Below, piece after piece: positions 8,801 through 15,294 of a stretch of 23,619 nt of DNA (its first letter is position 1; each line of letters begins with the position of its first letter). The stretch comes from M3007 sp964630705 (GTDB lineage: Bacteria > Bacteroidota > Bacteroidia > Chitinophagales > Saprospiraceae), in NCBI GenBank assembly GCA_964630705.1, contig CAZVZH010000057.1, forward strand, positions 1-23,619, given 5' to 3'. The notes below the pieces were generated by a model. It searched no databases and had not been told where the DNA came from. It was given only the letters and a program-made list of their open reading frames with translations. Position numbers and translations under genes: made by a program.

Positions 8801-9444
8801 GTGTGGTTGAGTTGTTGGAGCACCTGGCCGGTTTGGGCGTCGATGTTCATCGTCCACAGATCAGACGTATTGCTTTGGTCGATGTACAGGCTCCAGGCCA
8901 GGCGGGGCTGGCCTTTGGCGGTGAGCGCATAACAAGCGCGGACGGTTATTTCCGATTTGGATACCGCGCCTTTGTCAAACAGCCAGTTGCGCTCGTCCGT
9001 TTTGCGGATCAGAGCGGGAACCTGGTCGGCGCTGAAGCCCAACTGGAGCAAACCCAGCTCCAGGGCTTTGGCTGCCGATAGCGAGGGCAGGGTGGTATTG
9101 ACCCGCTGCGACAAGTCGCTCACAAAGCGGTGGCCCTGGTGATACACCGAGCCGTCGGGTTTGACGTGCAGGCCGAACAAGGCATTGTACACCGGGATGC
9201 CGGCGTGTTGCTGTTGCACCCACACGTGGGTGACGCCGCTGTTGCGCGACACGTAAGCGTCGGTCACGCGCACGTCCGACACATCCTGGCGGTTCAGGTT
9301 GAATGCTGCAGGGTTGCTCTGCAAAAAGCGCAGAGCCGTTTCCCGGGCTTGGGCGGTGTTTTGAGATTGGGATTGCAGCGCCGGGACAATGCCCAACACC
9401 GCGGCTGCGAGTAGCCAAAGGCGTTGTAAAAGGATACGACTCAT
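5884..9444 (-). CDS. Secreted M36 (fungalysin-type) zinc metallopeptidase with PA, DUF11 and T9SS type A domains
   Basis: The protein has 1186 aa. A signal peptide (about residues 1-26) is followed by a fungalysin/thermolysin propeptide-like region (about 35-200). The M36 catalytic domain carries the zinc motif HEFGH at residues 589-593. 'GEGWSD' lies about 25 residues later, and its Glu617 is the probable third zinc ligand. A protease-associated (PA) insert ('GKIALIDRGVCEFGRKALNAQ') lies near 465-555. A DUF11 module follows (about 790-875, 'TPGDNASFTITITN'), then a jelly-roll-like segment and a type A sorting domain (about 1105-1186, 'VQPNPVRDVLSLNF' to 'AKVVKH'). The enzyme is expected to be secreted through T9SS and to digest extracellular protein; the propeptide would keep it inactive until export. 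A short in-frame heptamer-encoded linker sits at about residues 242-252. The start ATG at 9444 directly begins the signal peptide, and a good promoter lies about 70 nt upstream. Confidence 0.93.
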   Translation of the reverse strand: MSRILLQRLWLLAAAVLGIVPALQSQSQNTAQARETALRFLQSNPAAFNLNRQDVSDVRVTDAYVSRNSGVTHVWVQQQHAGIPVYNALFGLHVKPDGSVYHQGHRFVSDLSQRVNTTLPSLSAAKALELGLLQLGFSADQVPALIRKTDERNWLFDKGAVSKSEITVRACYALTAKGQPRLAWSLYIDQSNTSDLWTMNIDAQTGQVLQQLNHTVYCKAGHTHRAWESCAEETENTPAPTSNFKLQTSNLADGSVDESYRVFKLPTESPAHGARELVVNPADPEASPYGWLDVNGVAGADFTYTRGNNVWAFEDSADDNSPTPDESADGGPTLTFDFPYNPNAEPDSNLLAAVTNLFYMNNMMHDIFYRYGFDEESGNFQTNNYGNDGQGNDAVLAQAVDGGGTNNANFSTPADGSPGRMQMYTWSGASGNIVKVNAPGVINGTYYAQAASGWGGTINAIPVTGDVVITDDGSGSDDATKNCAPPVNNLVGKIALIDRGVCEFGRKALNAQQAGAVACIICNFEDATIGMGAGAVGAQVTIPAVMMTKPNCDLIRQYAGAGLNISLVQPTVSGPAFLDGDFDNGIIAHEFGHGISNRLTGGPNNSGCLGNAEQMGEGWSDWFTLVTSVKPGDVAAQKRGVGTFVLRQPNDGQGIRRFPYSTDMSINPVTYATVAQNTAVHPLGEIWAAVTWDLYWAMVEKYGYDADINNPNSGNARAIQLVMDGMKYQPCSPGFLDGRDGIMGADLLNYDGADTCLISEVFARRGMGYFASQGSSDDAADGIENFDPIPTCVKELKIQKVTTTPLVTPGDNASFTITITNHKDEAATGVVVTDPLPNGWSLVSASNGGVNNSGVVTWNLGTLASRQVVTVTYTAKTDPAVKSLLQFRDDMETEGDSWISLVNNGEGANIFYLQEDSVKVGDFAWRADAPETETDQVLLHYIPVSVSGNQPVMRFWHNYNTEASADAGFLEIQISGENSWRRLAPAKVFRHTYPSAIQYGTFAIPFLSGFSGNSGGWVRSYFDLSEFNGKDILFQFRIGTDDNTNVPGGGWIVDQVDILDMINYDLEACVTSSAGDLACARAPERGVIIDTDATIGTDETADNALGLTVQPNPVRDVLSLNFGEAAEGAVQVLLVGIDGRVAFQQKVQNIHAGQVLPLNVRELPAGLYLVNVENATGRSVAKVVKH
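8694..8724. repeat. Heptamer tandem array (agtttga x4) inside the M36 peptidase gene
   Basis: Four perfect copies of agtttga plus a partial fifth occupy 31 bp of coding sequence. On the coding strand they encode a T-S-N-F-K-L-Q repeat of about 11 residues in the linker between the propeptide and catalytic domains. The composition resembles the intergenic short-period arrays elsewhere in the window. Confidence 0.85.
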
Positions 9445-9513
9445 CAGACAGACAGTAGAGATTTGGTAAAATAATCACCCGGGAGAAGCGTGCGCCCGGG
9501 CAGCGAAAGCGGC

Positions 9514-9543
9514 CAAAGGTAATGTGCCCACCTTTTTTTCAAT
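9514..9543 (-). promoter_or_regulatory. Promoter of the M36 peptidase gene
   Basis: On the minus strand the sequence reads ATTG (9543-9540), then 18 nt, then TACCTTTG (9521-9514). This matches the Bacteroidota TTTG-N19-TAnnTTTG promoter closely. The predicted transcript would have a leader of about 60 nt containing a short stem of two CCCGGG palindromes (9478-9483 and 9495-9500). Confidence 0.5.
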
Positions 9544-9593
9544 AGGCCGCCCCGGCAGAATCTGCCGTTTTGCTAATTGTAACCAGCTCAAGG

Positions 9594-9640
9594 TTTCTGG
9601 TTAGAGGGTTTCTGGTTTCTGGTTAGAAAGTTTCTGGTTG
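9594..9640. repeat. Tandem array of tttctggttagaggg-like units (left copy)
   Basis: Two 15-bp units (9594-9608 and 9616-9630) are interspersed with a 7-bp partial unit and followed by tttctggttg. It matches the reverse complement of the array at 12076-12120: 23 of 24 bases agree over the first stretch, then there is an 8-bp gap. It lies 39 nt past the stop of the type B gene. Confidence 0.75.
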
Positions 9641-9678
9641 TGGGGCGCGGGTTGGAAGGGGTTTGGGAGCGGGTGGGT

Positions 9679-12009
9679 TTAACGGACGACGGTGACGTTG
9701 CCGGAGTAGGACAGCCGGACGCCGTCGTAAAACAGGATATCCGCGCGCCAGACGAATACCCCGGGCGACACCGGGTCGCCTCGGTACCAGCCGTCCCAGC
9801 CCCGTTGGTCGTCGTTGGCCGCACCGATGTTTCGGAACAGCAGTTCGCCCCAGCGGGAATACACTTCCAGTTTTACCTCAAGCACTTCCGGGCCGCCATA
9901 CACGGTGAAATAATCGTTCGCCCCGTCGTCGTTCGGGCTGAACACGTTGGGGATATACACATCCCGCGTTTTCAGCACCGTTATGGTGAGGCTGTCTGTA
10001 GCAGTGCAGCCACCCGGCGCCTCTACGGTGAGGGTGTAGGTGGAGGTTTCAGCGGGCGTGGCGAGGGGTTCCGGGCAGTCGATGCAGGAAAGACCCAAGG
10101 GAGGCGCCCAGGCATAGAGGTCGAGCGGAGTGTCCTGCACCAGCTGGAGTTGGATGCTTTCGGCGAGTTCCACCGTCAGGTCGGGTCCCAGTTCAATATT
10201 CGGGATAATTGGTTTTTTAAAAACTGCGGAGGCCGAGTCGGTGCAGCCGTTCGCGTCTTTTGCGGTGAGCGTATGGCTGCCGGGCGGCAAGTTTAAAAAA
10301 TGCATGTCGGCGCCAAAACCGCCGCCGGAAAGCGCAAACTGGTAGGGAGCGACGCCTCCGGTTACTTGAATAACATGGGCTTCGCCGGTGTTGATTCCGG
10401 TGCAGCCGGGGTCTTGAAATTGCGCGTCGAGCAATAGTGGCGGCGGTTCCGACAAAACCACGCCCTGAACTTTTGAACACCCCGCCGCGTCGGTCACCGT
10501 ACATCGGTAGGTACCTGCCGGCAAATTTTGGATGTCGGGGCCGGCGTTTCCGGTGCTCCAGGCAAAGGTATAGGGTGGCAGGCCGCCGGTTACCGTTGCA
10601 GCAATCGAGCCATTGGCATCGCCGGCGCAGCCGATGTTAAAGCCGTTAAAATTGGACGTTGTGGTAGAAAAGGCAAGGAGCGGCGGCTCTATGACGGTTT
10701 GCAGAAGAATGAGCTGGTTGCCGAATAGGTCTTGTACCGCAACGGAATAGGTGCCGGCCGGAAGGTTGGGGATACTAACCGGCGTGATCAGCGCAGCAAT
10801 GGCGCCGGCGCCTGAAGGCCCCGTTCCGCCGATGCGTTCCCAGAAATAGCCGAAGGGCGGCGTGCCGTTGGCCACCGAAAACTCCAGCGCGCCATTGGTG
10901 AGGCCGTGGCAGCTGGCCGGCTTTGCGGTTATTTGCCCTTGAAGATTGCACTGGATGATTTGAAGGGCCAGATGAACAATACTGTCGCAGCCGTTGACGG
11001 AAAGCAGGTTTTCCTGATATTGACCTGTTTGCGAATAACTATTTCCACCGACGGTAATGCTATCCCCGTCGCAGAGGTTGACGTTGAGGTTGGTGCTTGC
11101 CGCTTGCAGGGCTTGCACCGATACGCGCACAAGGCTGTCGCAACCCAGCGAGCCCGGGTAATGGAACGCGTAGTTTCCAGCGTCGCAGAGCAGGGTATCG
11201 CCGTAGGCGAAACAATCGCCCGGACAGATGGCGGCGGAAATATCGGTTGGGGCAATGCCGTGCACGTAGATGCTCCGGCATGCCGGCGCAGCGGTGTCGC
11301 AGGTGTTGGAGGCGGTCACGCAGAGTTGATTGATTCCGGGTGTGAGCGCCTCGAGGGTCACGGTGGTGTCTGTTTCGGAAGCAAAGGGCTGGCCGTTCAG
11401 CGTCCAGGAGAAACGCGCGGCGCCGGGCGGCAGGCTCACCTGGTAGTCGGTGGGCGTGTTGGTGCAGATGGTATCAGGGCCGAGAATCGTTCCGGAATTT
11501 GCCAGCGGCGGCACCAGGGTCGTGCCGCTTACTACCTTGATGGTGTAGCTGCACACATCGTTTTGGTTGCCGTCCATGACAAAAAAGTAGTACTGGCCGA
11601 TGGTCAGGGGGACAGTGTTGGTGAACGTCTGAGTGGTGTTGGGCGGGATGTCGGTGTCGCAATTCGACACGAGTTGGAAGGTTTGGCAGTCCAAGCTATA
11701 GTAAATGCCGACTTCCAGCCCGTTTCCGTTTTGGCAATTGAAAACACTGACAGAGAGGGTCAGGTTGGTGCTCCCGGCAATAAAGCCAATCCATTGCATG
11801 TGGTGGACATTGTTGGTGCAAAACCCCGGCGGGGCCTGCCCCTGCACGCCGTCGCTGTTGATGCCGGTGAAGCCGTTGATATCGCAAATGATACAGGCTT
11901 CAGAGCAAAAAGGTTTCATGTCGGGATTCGGGCCGCAAGGCTGGGGTTGGGCAAAAAGCGCTTGGGAAAAAAGCAGCGAGCAGGCTGCAAGCAGGGCGTA
12001 GTTTTTCAT
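9679..12009 (-). CDS. SprB-repeat surface protein with T9SS type B (gliding motility-associated) C-terminal domain
   Basis: The protein has 776 aa from the ATG at 12009. 'MKNYALLAACSLLFSQALFAQ' is a clear signal peptide. The frame open further upstream to 12141 only translates a 15-bp tandem array and is rejected as coding. The N-terminal third has an Ig/PKD-like domain (about 170-265). Two modules end in 'GCDSLVRVSV' and 'GCDSIVHLAL'. Three SprB-type repeats follow at about 363-430, 460-523 and 533-598, recognisable by 'C.G..NG', 'G..PPY.F.W', 'LPAGTY' and 'VTDAAGC'. The end (about 686-776, 'IPNVFSPNDDGANDYF' to 'GNVTVVR') is the type B sorting domain first named from gliding motility-associated proteins. 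I infer T9SS export and surface anchoring; an adhesin-like role is plausible. Despite the domain name, nothing here proves a gliding function. A pair of inverted tandem arrays flanks the gene. Confidence 0.9.
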   Translation of the reverse strand: MKNYALLAACSLLFSQALFAQPQPCGPNPDMKPFCSEACIICDINGFTGINSDGVQGQAPPGFCTNNVHHMQWIGFIAGSTNLTLSVSVFNCQNGNGLEVGIYYSLDCQTFQLVSNCDTDIPPNTTQTFTNTVPLTIGQYYFFVMDGNQNDVCSYTIKVVSGTTLVPPLANSGTILGPDTICTNTPTDYQVSLPPGAARFSWTLNGQPFASETDTTVTLEALTPGINQLCVTASNTCDTAAPACRSIYVHGIAPTDISAAICPGDCFAYGDTLLCDAGNYAFHYPGSLGCDSLVRVSVQALQAASTNLNVNLCDGDSITVGGNSYSQTGQYQENLLSVNGCDSIVHLALQIIQCNLQGQITAKPASCHGLTNGALEFSVANGTPPFGYFWERIGGTGPSGAGAIAALITPVSIPNLPAGTYSVAVQDLFGNQLILLQTVIEPPLLAFSTTTSNFNGFNIGCAGDANGSIAATVTGGLPPYTFAWSTGNAGPDIQNLPAGTYRCTVTDAAGCSKVQGVVLSEPPPLLLDAQFQDPGCTGINTGEAHVIQVTGGVAPYQFALSGGGFGADMHFLNLPPGSHTLTAKDANGCTDSASAVFKKPIIPNIELGPDLTVELAESIQLQLVQDTPLDLYAWAPPLGLSCIDCPEPLATPAETSTYTLTVEAPGGCTATDSLTITVLKTRDVYIPNVFSPNDDGANDYFTVYGGPEVLEVKLEVYSRWGELLFRNIGAANDDQRGWDGWYRGDPVSPGVFVWRADILFYDGVRLSYSGNVTVVR

Positions 12010-12075
12010 TATGTATCGACAAGGTAAGTACTGTTGCACCTTAATACGGTAAACCGCCCCGCCCGGTTGCGCCAA

Positions 12076-12120
12076 CCCTCCAACCAGAAACCCTCCAACC
12101 AGAAACCCTCCAACCAGAAA
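12076..12120. repeat. Three perfect 15-bp tandem repeats (right copy)
   Basis: Three identical copies of ccctccaaccagaaa lie head to tail between the divergent type B gene and prs, followed by a T7 run. The array is the inverted counterpart of the array at 9594-9640. Because 15 is a multiple of three, the array stays open in several frames and artificially extends both neighbouring ORFs. It is too short, and has no spacers, to be a CRISPR array. Confidence 0.9.
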
Positions 12121-12128
12121 CCTTTTTT

Positions 12129-12136
12129 TACCTTTG
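12129..12136 (+). promoter_or_regulatory. Candidate -7 element for prs
   Basis: TACCTTTG is identical to the -7 element proposed for the M36 gene and sits 66 nt before the prs start. The -33 position falls inside the 15-bp tandem array, and no TTTG is seen there. Confidence 0.38.
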
Positions 12137-12201
12137 TCCAAACCTTACATCGCGTGCTGTCTAACCATCACGAACAACCCGTACCACCATATTCCGGCGA
12201 C

Positions 12202-13137
12202 ATGATGCCCGAAATAAAATTGTTCTCCTGCTCGGCCTCCGAACAACTGGCCGCTGATATCTCCTTTCACTACGACGCGCCCCTGGGCGATAAAACGCTG
12301 GCCCGGTTCAGCGACGGCGAAATGCAACCCATCATCAACGAAAGCGTGCGCGGCGCCTTCGTGTTTTTTATCCAAAGCACCTGCCAGCCGCACGACAACC
12401 TGATGGAACTGCTCCTACTGATCGACACGGCCCACCGCGCCTCCGCCGGCTACATCACCGCTGTGATCCCGTATTTCGGTTACGCCCGGCAAGACCGCAA
12501 AGACAAACCCCGCGTGCCCATCAGCGCCAAACTCATGGCCAACCTGCTCACCACCGCCGGCGCTAACCGCGTGATGACCATGGATTTGCACGCCGACCAA
12601 GTACAAGGCTTTTTCGATATCCCGGTCGATCACCTCCGCTCAGAAGCGATCTACATGCCCTACCTGGAGGCGCAGGATATGTCGAACACTATTTTCGCCA
12701 GCCCCGATGTGGGCGGCGTAAAACGCGCCCGCGCTTACGCCAAACACTTCAAACGCGAGCTGGTGATTTGCGATAAATACCGCACCAAGGCCAATGAAGT
12801 CGCTTCCATGACGGTCATCGGCGACGTCGACGGCGCCGACATTATTCTCGTCGACGACCTGGTCGACACCGCCGGCACGCTCTGCAAAGCCGCCGACGCC
12901 CTGCTCGAAAAAGGCGCCCGCTCGGTGCGCGCCATTTGCACCCACCCGGTGCTCAGCGGCAAGGCCTATGAAAACATTGAAAATTCCAGCCTGAGCGAGC
13001 TGATCGTGTGCGACACGATTCCCCTGCGCCGCGCATCGCCGAAAATAAAAGTGCTGTCTACAGCAAAATTGTTCTCCCGGGCCATCCGCAACACCGTCGA
13101 ACACAAATCTATCGCCGCTCTGTTTTTGGGAACCTGA
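12202..13137 (+). CDS. prs: Ribose-phosphate pyrophosphokinase (PRPP synthetase)
   Basis: This cytoplasmic enzyme makes 5-phosphoribosyl 1-diphosphate from ribose 5-phosphate and ATP, feeding purine, pyrimidine, NAD, histidine and tryptophan synthesis. At 311 aa it has the usual length for bacterial Prs. Visible motifs are the catalytic flexible-loop segment 'YARQDRKDKPR', the family signature 'DLHADQVQGFFDIPVDHL' from about residue 128, and the PRPP/ribose-phosphate binding loop 'VDDLVDTAGTL' from about residue 217. I chose the first of two adjacent ATGs (12202; 12205 is equally possible). The longer frame back to 12034 reads through a 15-bp tandem array and lacks homology. The gene stands alone, divergent from the type B surface-protein gene. 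A hairpin terminator lies about 140 nt downstream. Confidence 0.95.
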   Translation: MMPEIKLFSCSASEQLAADISFHYDAPLGDKTLARFSDGEMQPIINESVRGAFVFFIQSTCQPHDNLMELLLLIDTAHRASAGYITAVIPYFGYARQDRKDKPRVPISAKLMANLLTTAGANRVMTMDLHADQVQGFFDIPVDHLRSEAIYMPYLEAQDMSNTIFASPDVGGVKRARAYAKHFKRELVICDKYRTKANEVASMTVIGDVDGADIILVDDLVDTAGTLCKAADALLEKGARSVRAICTHPVLSGKAYENIENSSLSELIVCDTIPLRRASPKIKVLSTAKLFSRAIRNTVEHKSIAALFLGT

Positions 13138-13213
13138 ACAGAACGAGAAATTTGCCGGTTGTCGGAGCAATCCGCCGCTTTCTTGTAAAAAGCCGCCGTT
13201 CCATAAATTGCAG

Positions 13214-13244
13214 TTTAGCGAAAGCTGACCGCCATTTACCTTCG
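13214..13244 (+). promoter_or_regulatory. Promoter-like pair upstream of a terminator hairpin
   Basis: TTTA (13214-13217), then exactly 19 nt, then TACCTTCG (13237-13244). This is one mismatch in each box from the Bacteroidota TTTG-N19-TAnnTTTG pattern. The predicted start at about 13250 lies only about 60 nt before the end of the terminator. Confidence 0.35.
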
Positions 13245-13249
13245 CAAGA

Positions 13250-13309
13250 GTTTTCTCATAGTATGTTTTGATTTTCCTACTGCTTTCCTTCTGGCAGTAG
13301 GATTTTTTT
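13250..13309 (+). ncRNA. Candidate small RNA (~60 nt)
   Basis: A promoter-like pair just upstream and a Rho-independent terminator at the 3' end bracket about 60 nt with no meaningful ORF; the only ATG gives M-F-stop. No known RNA family was recognised. The alternative is that the hairpin simply terminates prs, with no separate RNA. Confidence 0.28.
13276..13309 (+). terminator. Rho-independent terminator downstream of prs
   Basis: The 8-bp stem cctactgc/gcagtagg (13276-13283 with 13294-13301) has a 10-nt loop and is followed by A and a T7 run. Confidence 0.8.
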
Positions 13310-13475
13310 CATCCACAGGGCCCCCGCCGCGCCTTCTTTATTCCCTAGTCCCCCCTTACTTTTTGTTTTGGCCCCTTTGCGTTGCCAAAACACTTCAATC
13401 CGACCGCTACGGTACAGTACCTGAGCACCTGTTCCTATTTTTTGCAGTACGCACGCGGAAAAACCGATGTTTTTC

Positions 13476-13976
13476 ATGAAAAGAAAAGGAATCCTCGTAG
13501 CCGCCTCATTGCTGATTTTGGCAATGAGCGGCTACAGCCAGGTAAAAAGTAAGGCCTACCGGCTGATGCTCCACTCCTTGCTCGACCACAGCGTACCCGA
13601 AACCGGCGTAGCTGTCGCCGCTCGCGACTCCGCTTCCCTGATTTTTCTCGACGCCCGCGAACCCCGCGAATTCGACGTGAGCCACCTCCAAGGGGCTATC
13701 CAGGTCGGTTACGACCATTTCAACCTGAATGCCCTGCCGCCGCTCGACAAAAGCGCCCGCATCGTGGTGTACTGCTCGGTGGGGTACCGCAGCGAGAAAA
13801 TTGCCGAAAAACTGCGCGCTGCCGGGTTTAAAAATACCGCCAACCTCTACGGCGGCATTTTCGAATGGGTCAACCAGGGCCACCCGGTGTACAACCAAAA
13901 AGGGAAAACCGAGGAAGTGCATGCTTATGATCGCAAGTGGGGCGTTTGGCTCAGCCGCGGTAAAAAGGTGTATTGA
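13476..13976 (+). CDS. Exported single-domain rhodanese (sulfurtransferase-like) protein
   Basis: The protein has 166 aa. Residues 1-22 ('MKRKGILVAASLLILAMSGYSQ') form a signal peptide, so it should act in the periplasm. One rhodanese domain follows, with 'LIFLDAREPREFDVSHLQGAI', 'VYCSVGYRSEKIAEKL' and 'NLYGGIFEWVNQGHPV'. The active-site loop CSVGYRS is intact, with Cys100 as the persulfide-carrying residue, so sulfur transfer is chemically possible. The physiological donor and acceptor are unknown. The ATG at 13476 starts the signal peptide cleanly; an upstream in-frame ATG at 13467 would add only three residues. The gene is single, preceded by a terminator and convergent with the PhnP-like gene, and a long inverted repeat lies 8 nt after its stop. 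Confidence 0.88.
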   Translation: MKRKGILVAASLLILAMSGYSQVKSKAYRLMLHSLLDHSVPETGVAVAARDSASLIFLDAREPREFDVSHLQGAIQVGYDHFNLNALPPLDKSARIVVYCSVGYRSEKIAEKLRAAGFKNTANLYGGIFEWVNQGHPVYNQKGKTEEVHAYDRKWGVWLSRGKKVY

Positions 13977-13984
13977 GTGCAACT

Positions 13985-14094
13985 ACTTTTCAAATTGGAC
14001 TTTTCAAATTGGACTTTTGACTTTTTTGAAACCCCTCTGGCAGGGACATTTTTTTAAGTCAAAAGTCCAATTTGAAAAGTTCAATTTGAAAAGT
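13985..14094. terminator. 39-bp inverted repeat between convergent genes
   Basis: Arms 13985-14023 and 14056-14094 are complementary over 39 positions with a single G.T pair. The loop is 32 nt. Each arm holds two copies of a 14-bp unit (acttttcaaattgg and its complement). The position between the rhodanese stop and the stop of the PhnP-like gene fits a bidirectional terminator, though the loop is long and U-tracts are interrupted. Confidence 0.7.
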
Positions 14095-14108
14095 CTGATG
14101 CTCCCGGC

Positions 14109-14870
14109 TCAAAACTCAATTTCCAGGCCGTCGAACCCCAAGGCCACGCCTGCAGGCAACTGCCGCTCAATGTCGGCGCTGCGCCCCAACTCGTGGCTGA
14201 CGTGGATGATCCAGGCGCGTTCCGGGCCGATTTTTCCGATCAACTCCAGCGATTCTTCCAGGCTGAGGTGGGTGCGGTGCGGCTTATGCTGCAAGGCATT
14301 GATCACCAGGTAGCGCACCCCGCGCACTTTCTCCAACTCCTCCGGCGCTATGCTTTTCACATCGGTCAAATAACAGAGTTCGCCGAAATGAAAACCCAAA
14401 ATGGGCAGGCGCCCATGCCAAACGCCCACGGCTTGTACGGCGGTGCCGCGAATATTCAACCGGCTGGATTCGTCGATCACGTGCAATTCCACCCGAGGCA
14501 AACCGGGGATCGGATCGCCAAAAATATAAGCGAACCGCCGGCGCACATCGGCCGCCACCCGCTCCAGGGCAAACACCGACATGGGGTGGCCTGAGCGAAA
14601 GTTGAACGGCCGAATGTCGTCGAGCCCGATCACGTGGTCGTTGTGTTCGTGGGTGAGCAGGATGGCGTCGAGGTGTTGCACGCCCGCCTGAAGCATTTGC
14701 TGCCGCAGGTCGGGGCCGGTGTCGATCAGGATGTTGGTATCGCCGTCGGTTACCAGCGCAGCGGTGCGCAGGCGCTTGTCGCGCGGGTCGGCGGAGCGGC
14801 ACACCGCGCAGGCGCAGCCGATCACGGGGACGCCCTGAGAAGTACCGGTACCGAGCAGCGTGATTTTCAA
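14109..14870 (-). CDS. PhnP-like MBL-fold metallo-hydrolase
   Basis: This is a 253-aa metallo-beta-lactamase-fold enzyme. Its metal ligands are visible: THEHNDH (His74, His76, Asp78, His79), His152 in 'GVWHG', Asp170 in 'YLTDV', and the late 'HVSHE'. The N-terminus 'GTGTSQGVPVIGCACAVC' and the C-terminal 'LPAGVALGFDGLEIEF' strongly resemble PhnP, the phosphoribosyl cyclic phosphodiesterase. They include the three cysteines (19, 21, 24) that bind a structural zinc in PhnP. No other phosphonate-degradation gene is nearby, so the substrate here may be another cyclic phosphodiester. The start codon is TTG at 14870, and no in-frame ATG lies nearby upstream. This start aligns with the beginning of the fold. 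The gene follows the 94-aa unknown gene by 55 nt on the same strand, so co-transcription is likely. Confidence 0.85.
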   Translation of the reverse strand: MKITLLGTGTSQGVPVIGCACAVCRSADPRDKRLRTAALVTDGDTNILIDTGPDLRQQMLQAGVQHLDAILLTHEHNDHVIGLDDIRPFNFRSGHPMSVFALERVAADVRRRFAYIFGDPIPGLPRVELHVIDESSRLNIRGTAVQAVGVWHGRLPILGFHFGELCYLTDVKSIAPEELEKVRGVRYLVINALQHKPHRTHLSLEESLELIGKIGPERAWIIHVSHELGRSADIERQLPAGVALGFDGLEIEF

Positions 14871-14925
14871 ATTGTGCGGTTGAAATTGGATGTTGAACGC
14901 TGGCTGAAAAACGGGAAGGCCTTGG

Positions 14926-15210
14926 TTATGATTCTTGCTCTTGCTCCTGGGCTTGCGCTTTTTCCCATTTCCGGATCAACTCGCGCGAGCTGTCGGAAAG
15001 ACCTTCGGAGTCGTATTCCAGGTTGGATAAAATATCGAGCAGGCAGTTGATGCGGGCTTCCGTGTCGAAAAACTTATTGATGACGGCAATTTTCCGGTGT
15101 TCTACCACGCAGTAGCCGCTTTGAAAACTGCCCTTTTCGTAGCGTACGCTGTATTCCAGCTCAGCGAAGAGCGTTTCCAGTTTTTTCAAAGTTGTTGCAG
15201 TGTAGCGCAT
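14926..15210 (-). CDS. Conserved-looking small protein of unknown function (94 aa)
   Basis: I do not recognise a named domain. The protein is soluble, with no signal peptide or membrane segment. 'ATTLKKLETLFAELEYSVRYEKGSFQSGYCVVEHRKIAVINKFFD' looks like a compact alpha/beta domain, followed by a helix with 'INCLLDILSNLEYD'. The C-terminus is a charged Gln/Glu tail ('KAQAQEQEQES'). Its style matches small hypothetical proteins common in Bacteroidota. The ATG at 15210 is preceded on the minus strand by a good promoter. It is probably the first gene of a two-gene operon with the PhnP-like hydrolase, which hints at a shared but unknown process. Confidence 0.75.
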   Translation of the reverse strand: MRYTATTLKKLETLFAELEYSVRYEKGSFQSGYCVVEHRKIAVINKFFDTEARINCLLDILSNLEYDSEGLSDSSRELIRKWEKAQAQEQEQES

Positions 15211-15261
15211 GGTCTATCTTCGCTGCGGCGCGCCGGACGCCCGTTGCGTTTCAGCCGGCAG

Positions 15262-15294
15262 CAAAAGTATCCAAAATTTACCAGTCCATGTCAA
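15262..15294 (-). promoter_or_regulatory. Promoter of the 94-aa / PhnP-like operon
   Basis: On the minus strand, TTGACA (15294-15289), then 19 nt, then TACTTTTG (15269-15262), which is a perfect TAnnTTTG -7 element. It overlaps the start of the divergent barrel gene, so the two transcription units may influence each other. Confidence 0.45.

Larger units (their letters stand above)
13138..13475. other. Intergenic region between prs and the rhodanese gene
   Basis: No protein-coding gene is supported in these 338 bases. The left half holds a promoter-like pair and a strong terminator hairpin, which could delimit a short RNA. The right half (from about 13310) is a C/T-rich leader of the rhodanese gene without a clear promoter. 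TATTTTTTG at about 13437 is only one base off the -7 spacing. Confidence 0.5.

Noticed and set aside
9553..9567. Palindrome cggcagaatctgccg as a terminator for the type B gene
   Set aside because: On the minus strand it is followed by G/C-rich sequence without a U-tract, so it does not look like a terminator in the needed direction.
12076..12120. CRISPR-like repeat
   Set aside because: The three 15-bp units are directly adjacent with no spacers, and no cas gene is nearby.
12010..12141. Upstream extension of the type B protein (FLVGG repeats)
   Set aside because: The extension only translates the 15-bp tandem array. The ATG at 12009 gives a perfect signal peptide.
12034..12201. Upstream extension of prs (PSNQK repeats)
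   Set aside because: It reads through the tandem array and promoter region, and is not part of PRPP synthetase.
13277..13477. 66-codon minus-strand frame between prs and the rhodanese gene
   Set aside because: No recognisable domain, and it overlaps the terminator hairpin and the rhodanese leader.
14109..14870. Part of a phosphonate (phn) degradation operon
   Set aside because: Apart from the PhnP-like gene, no C-P lyase, transporter or phosphonate gene is present in the window.
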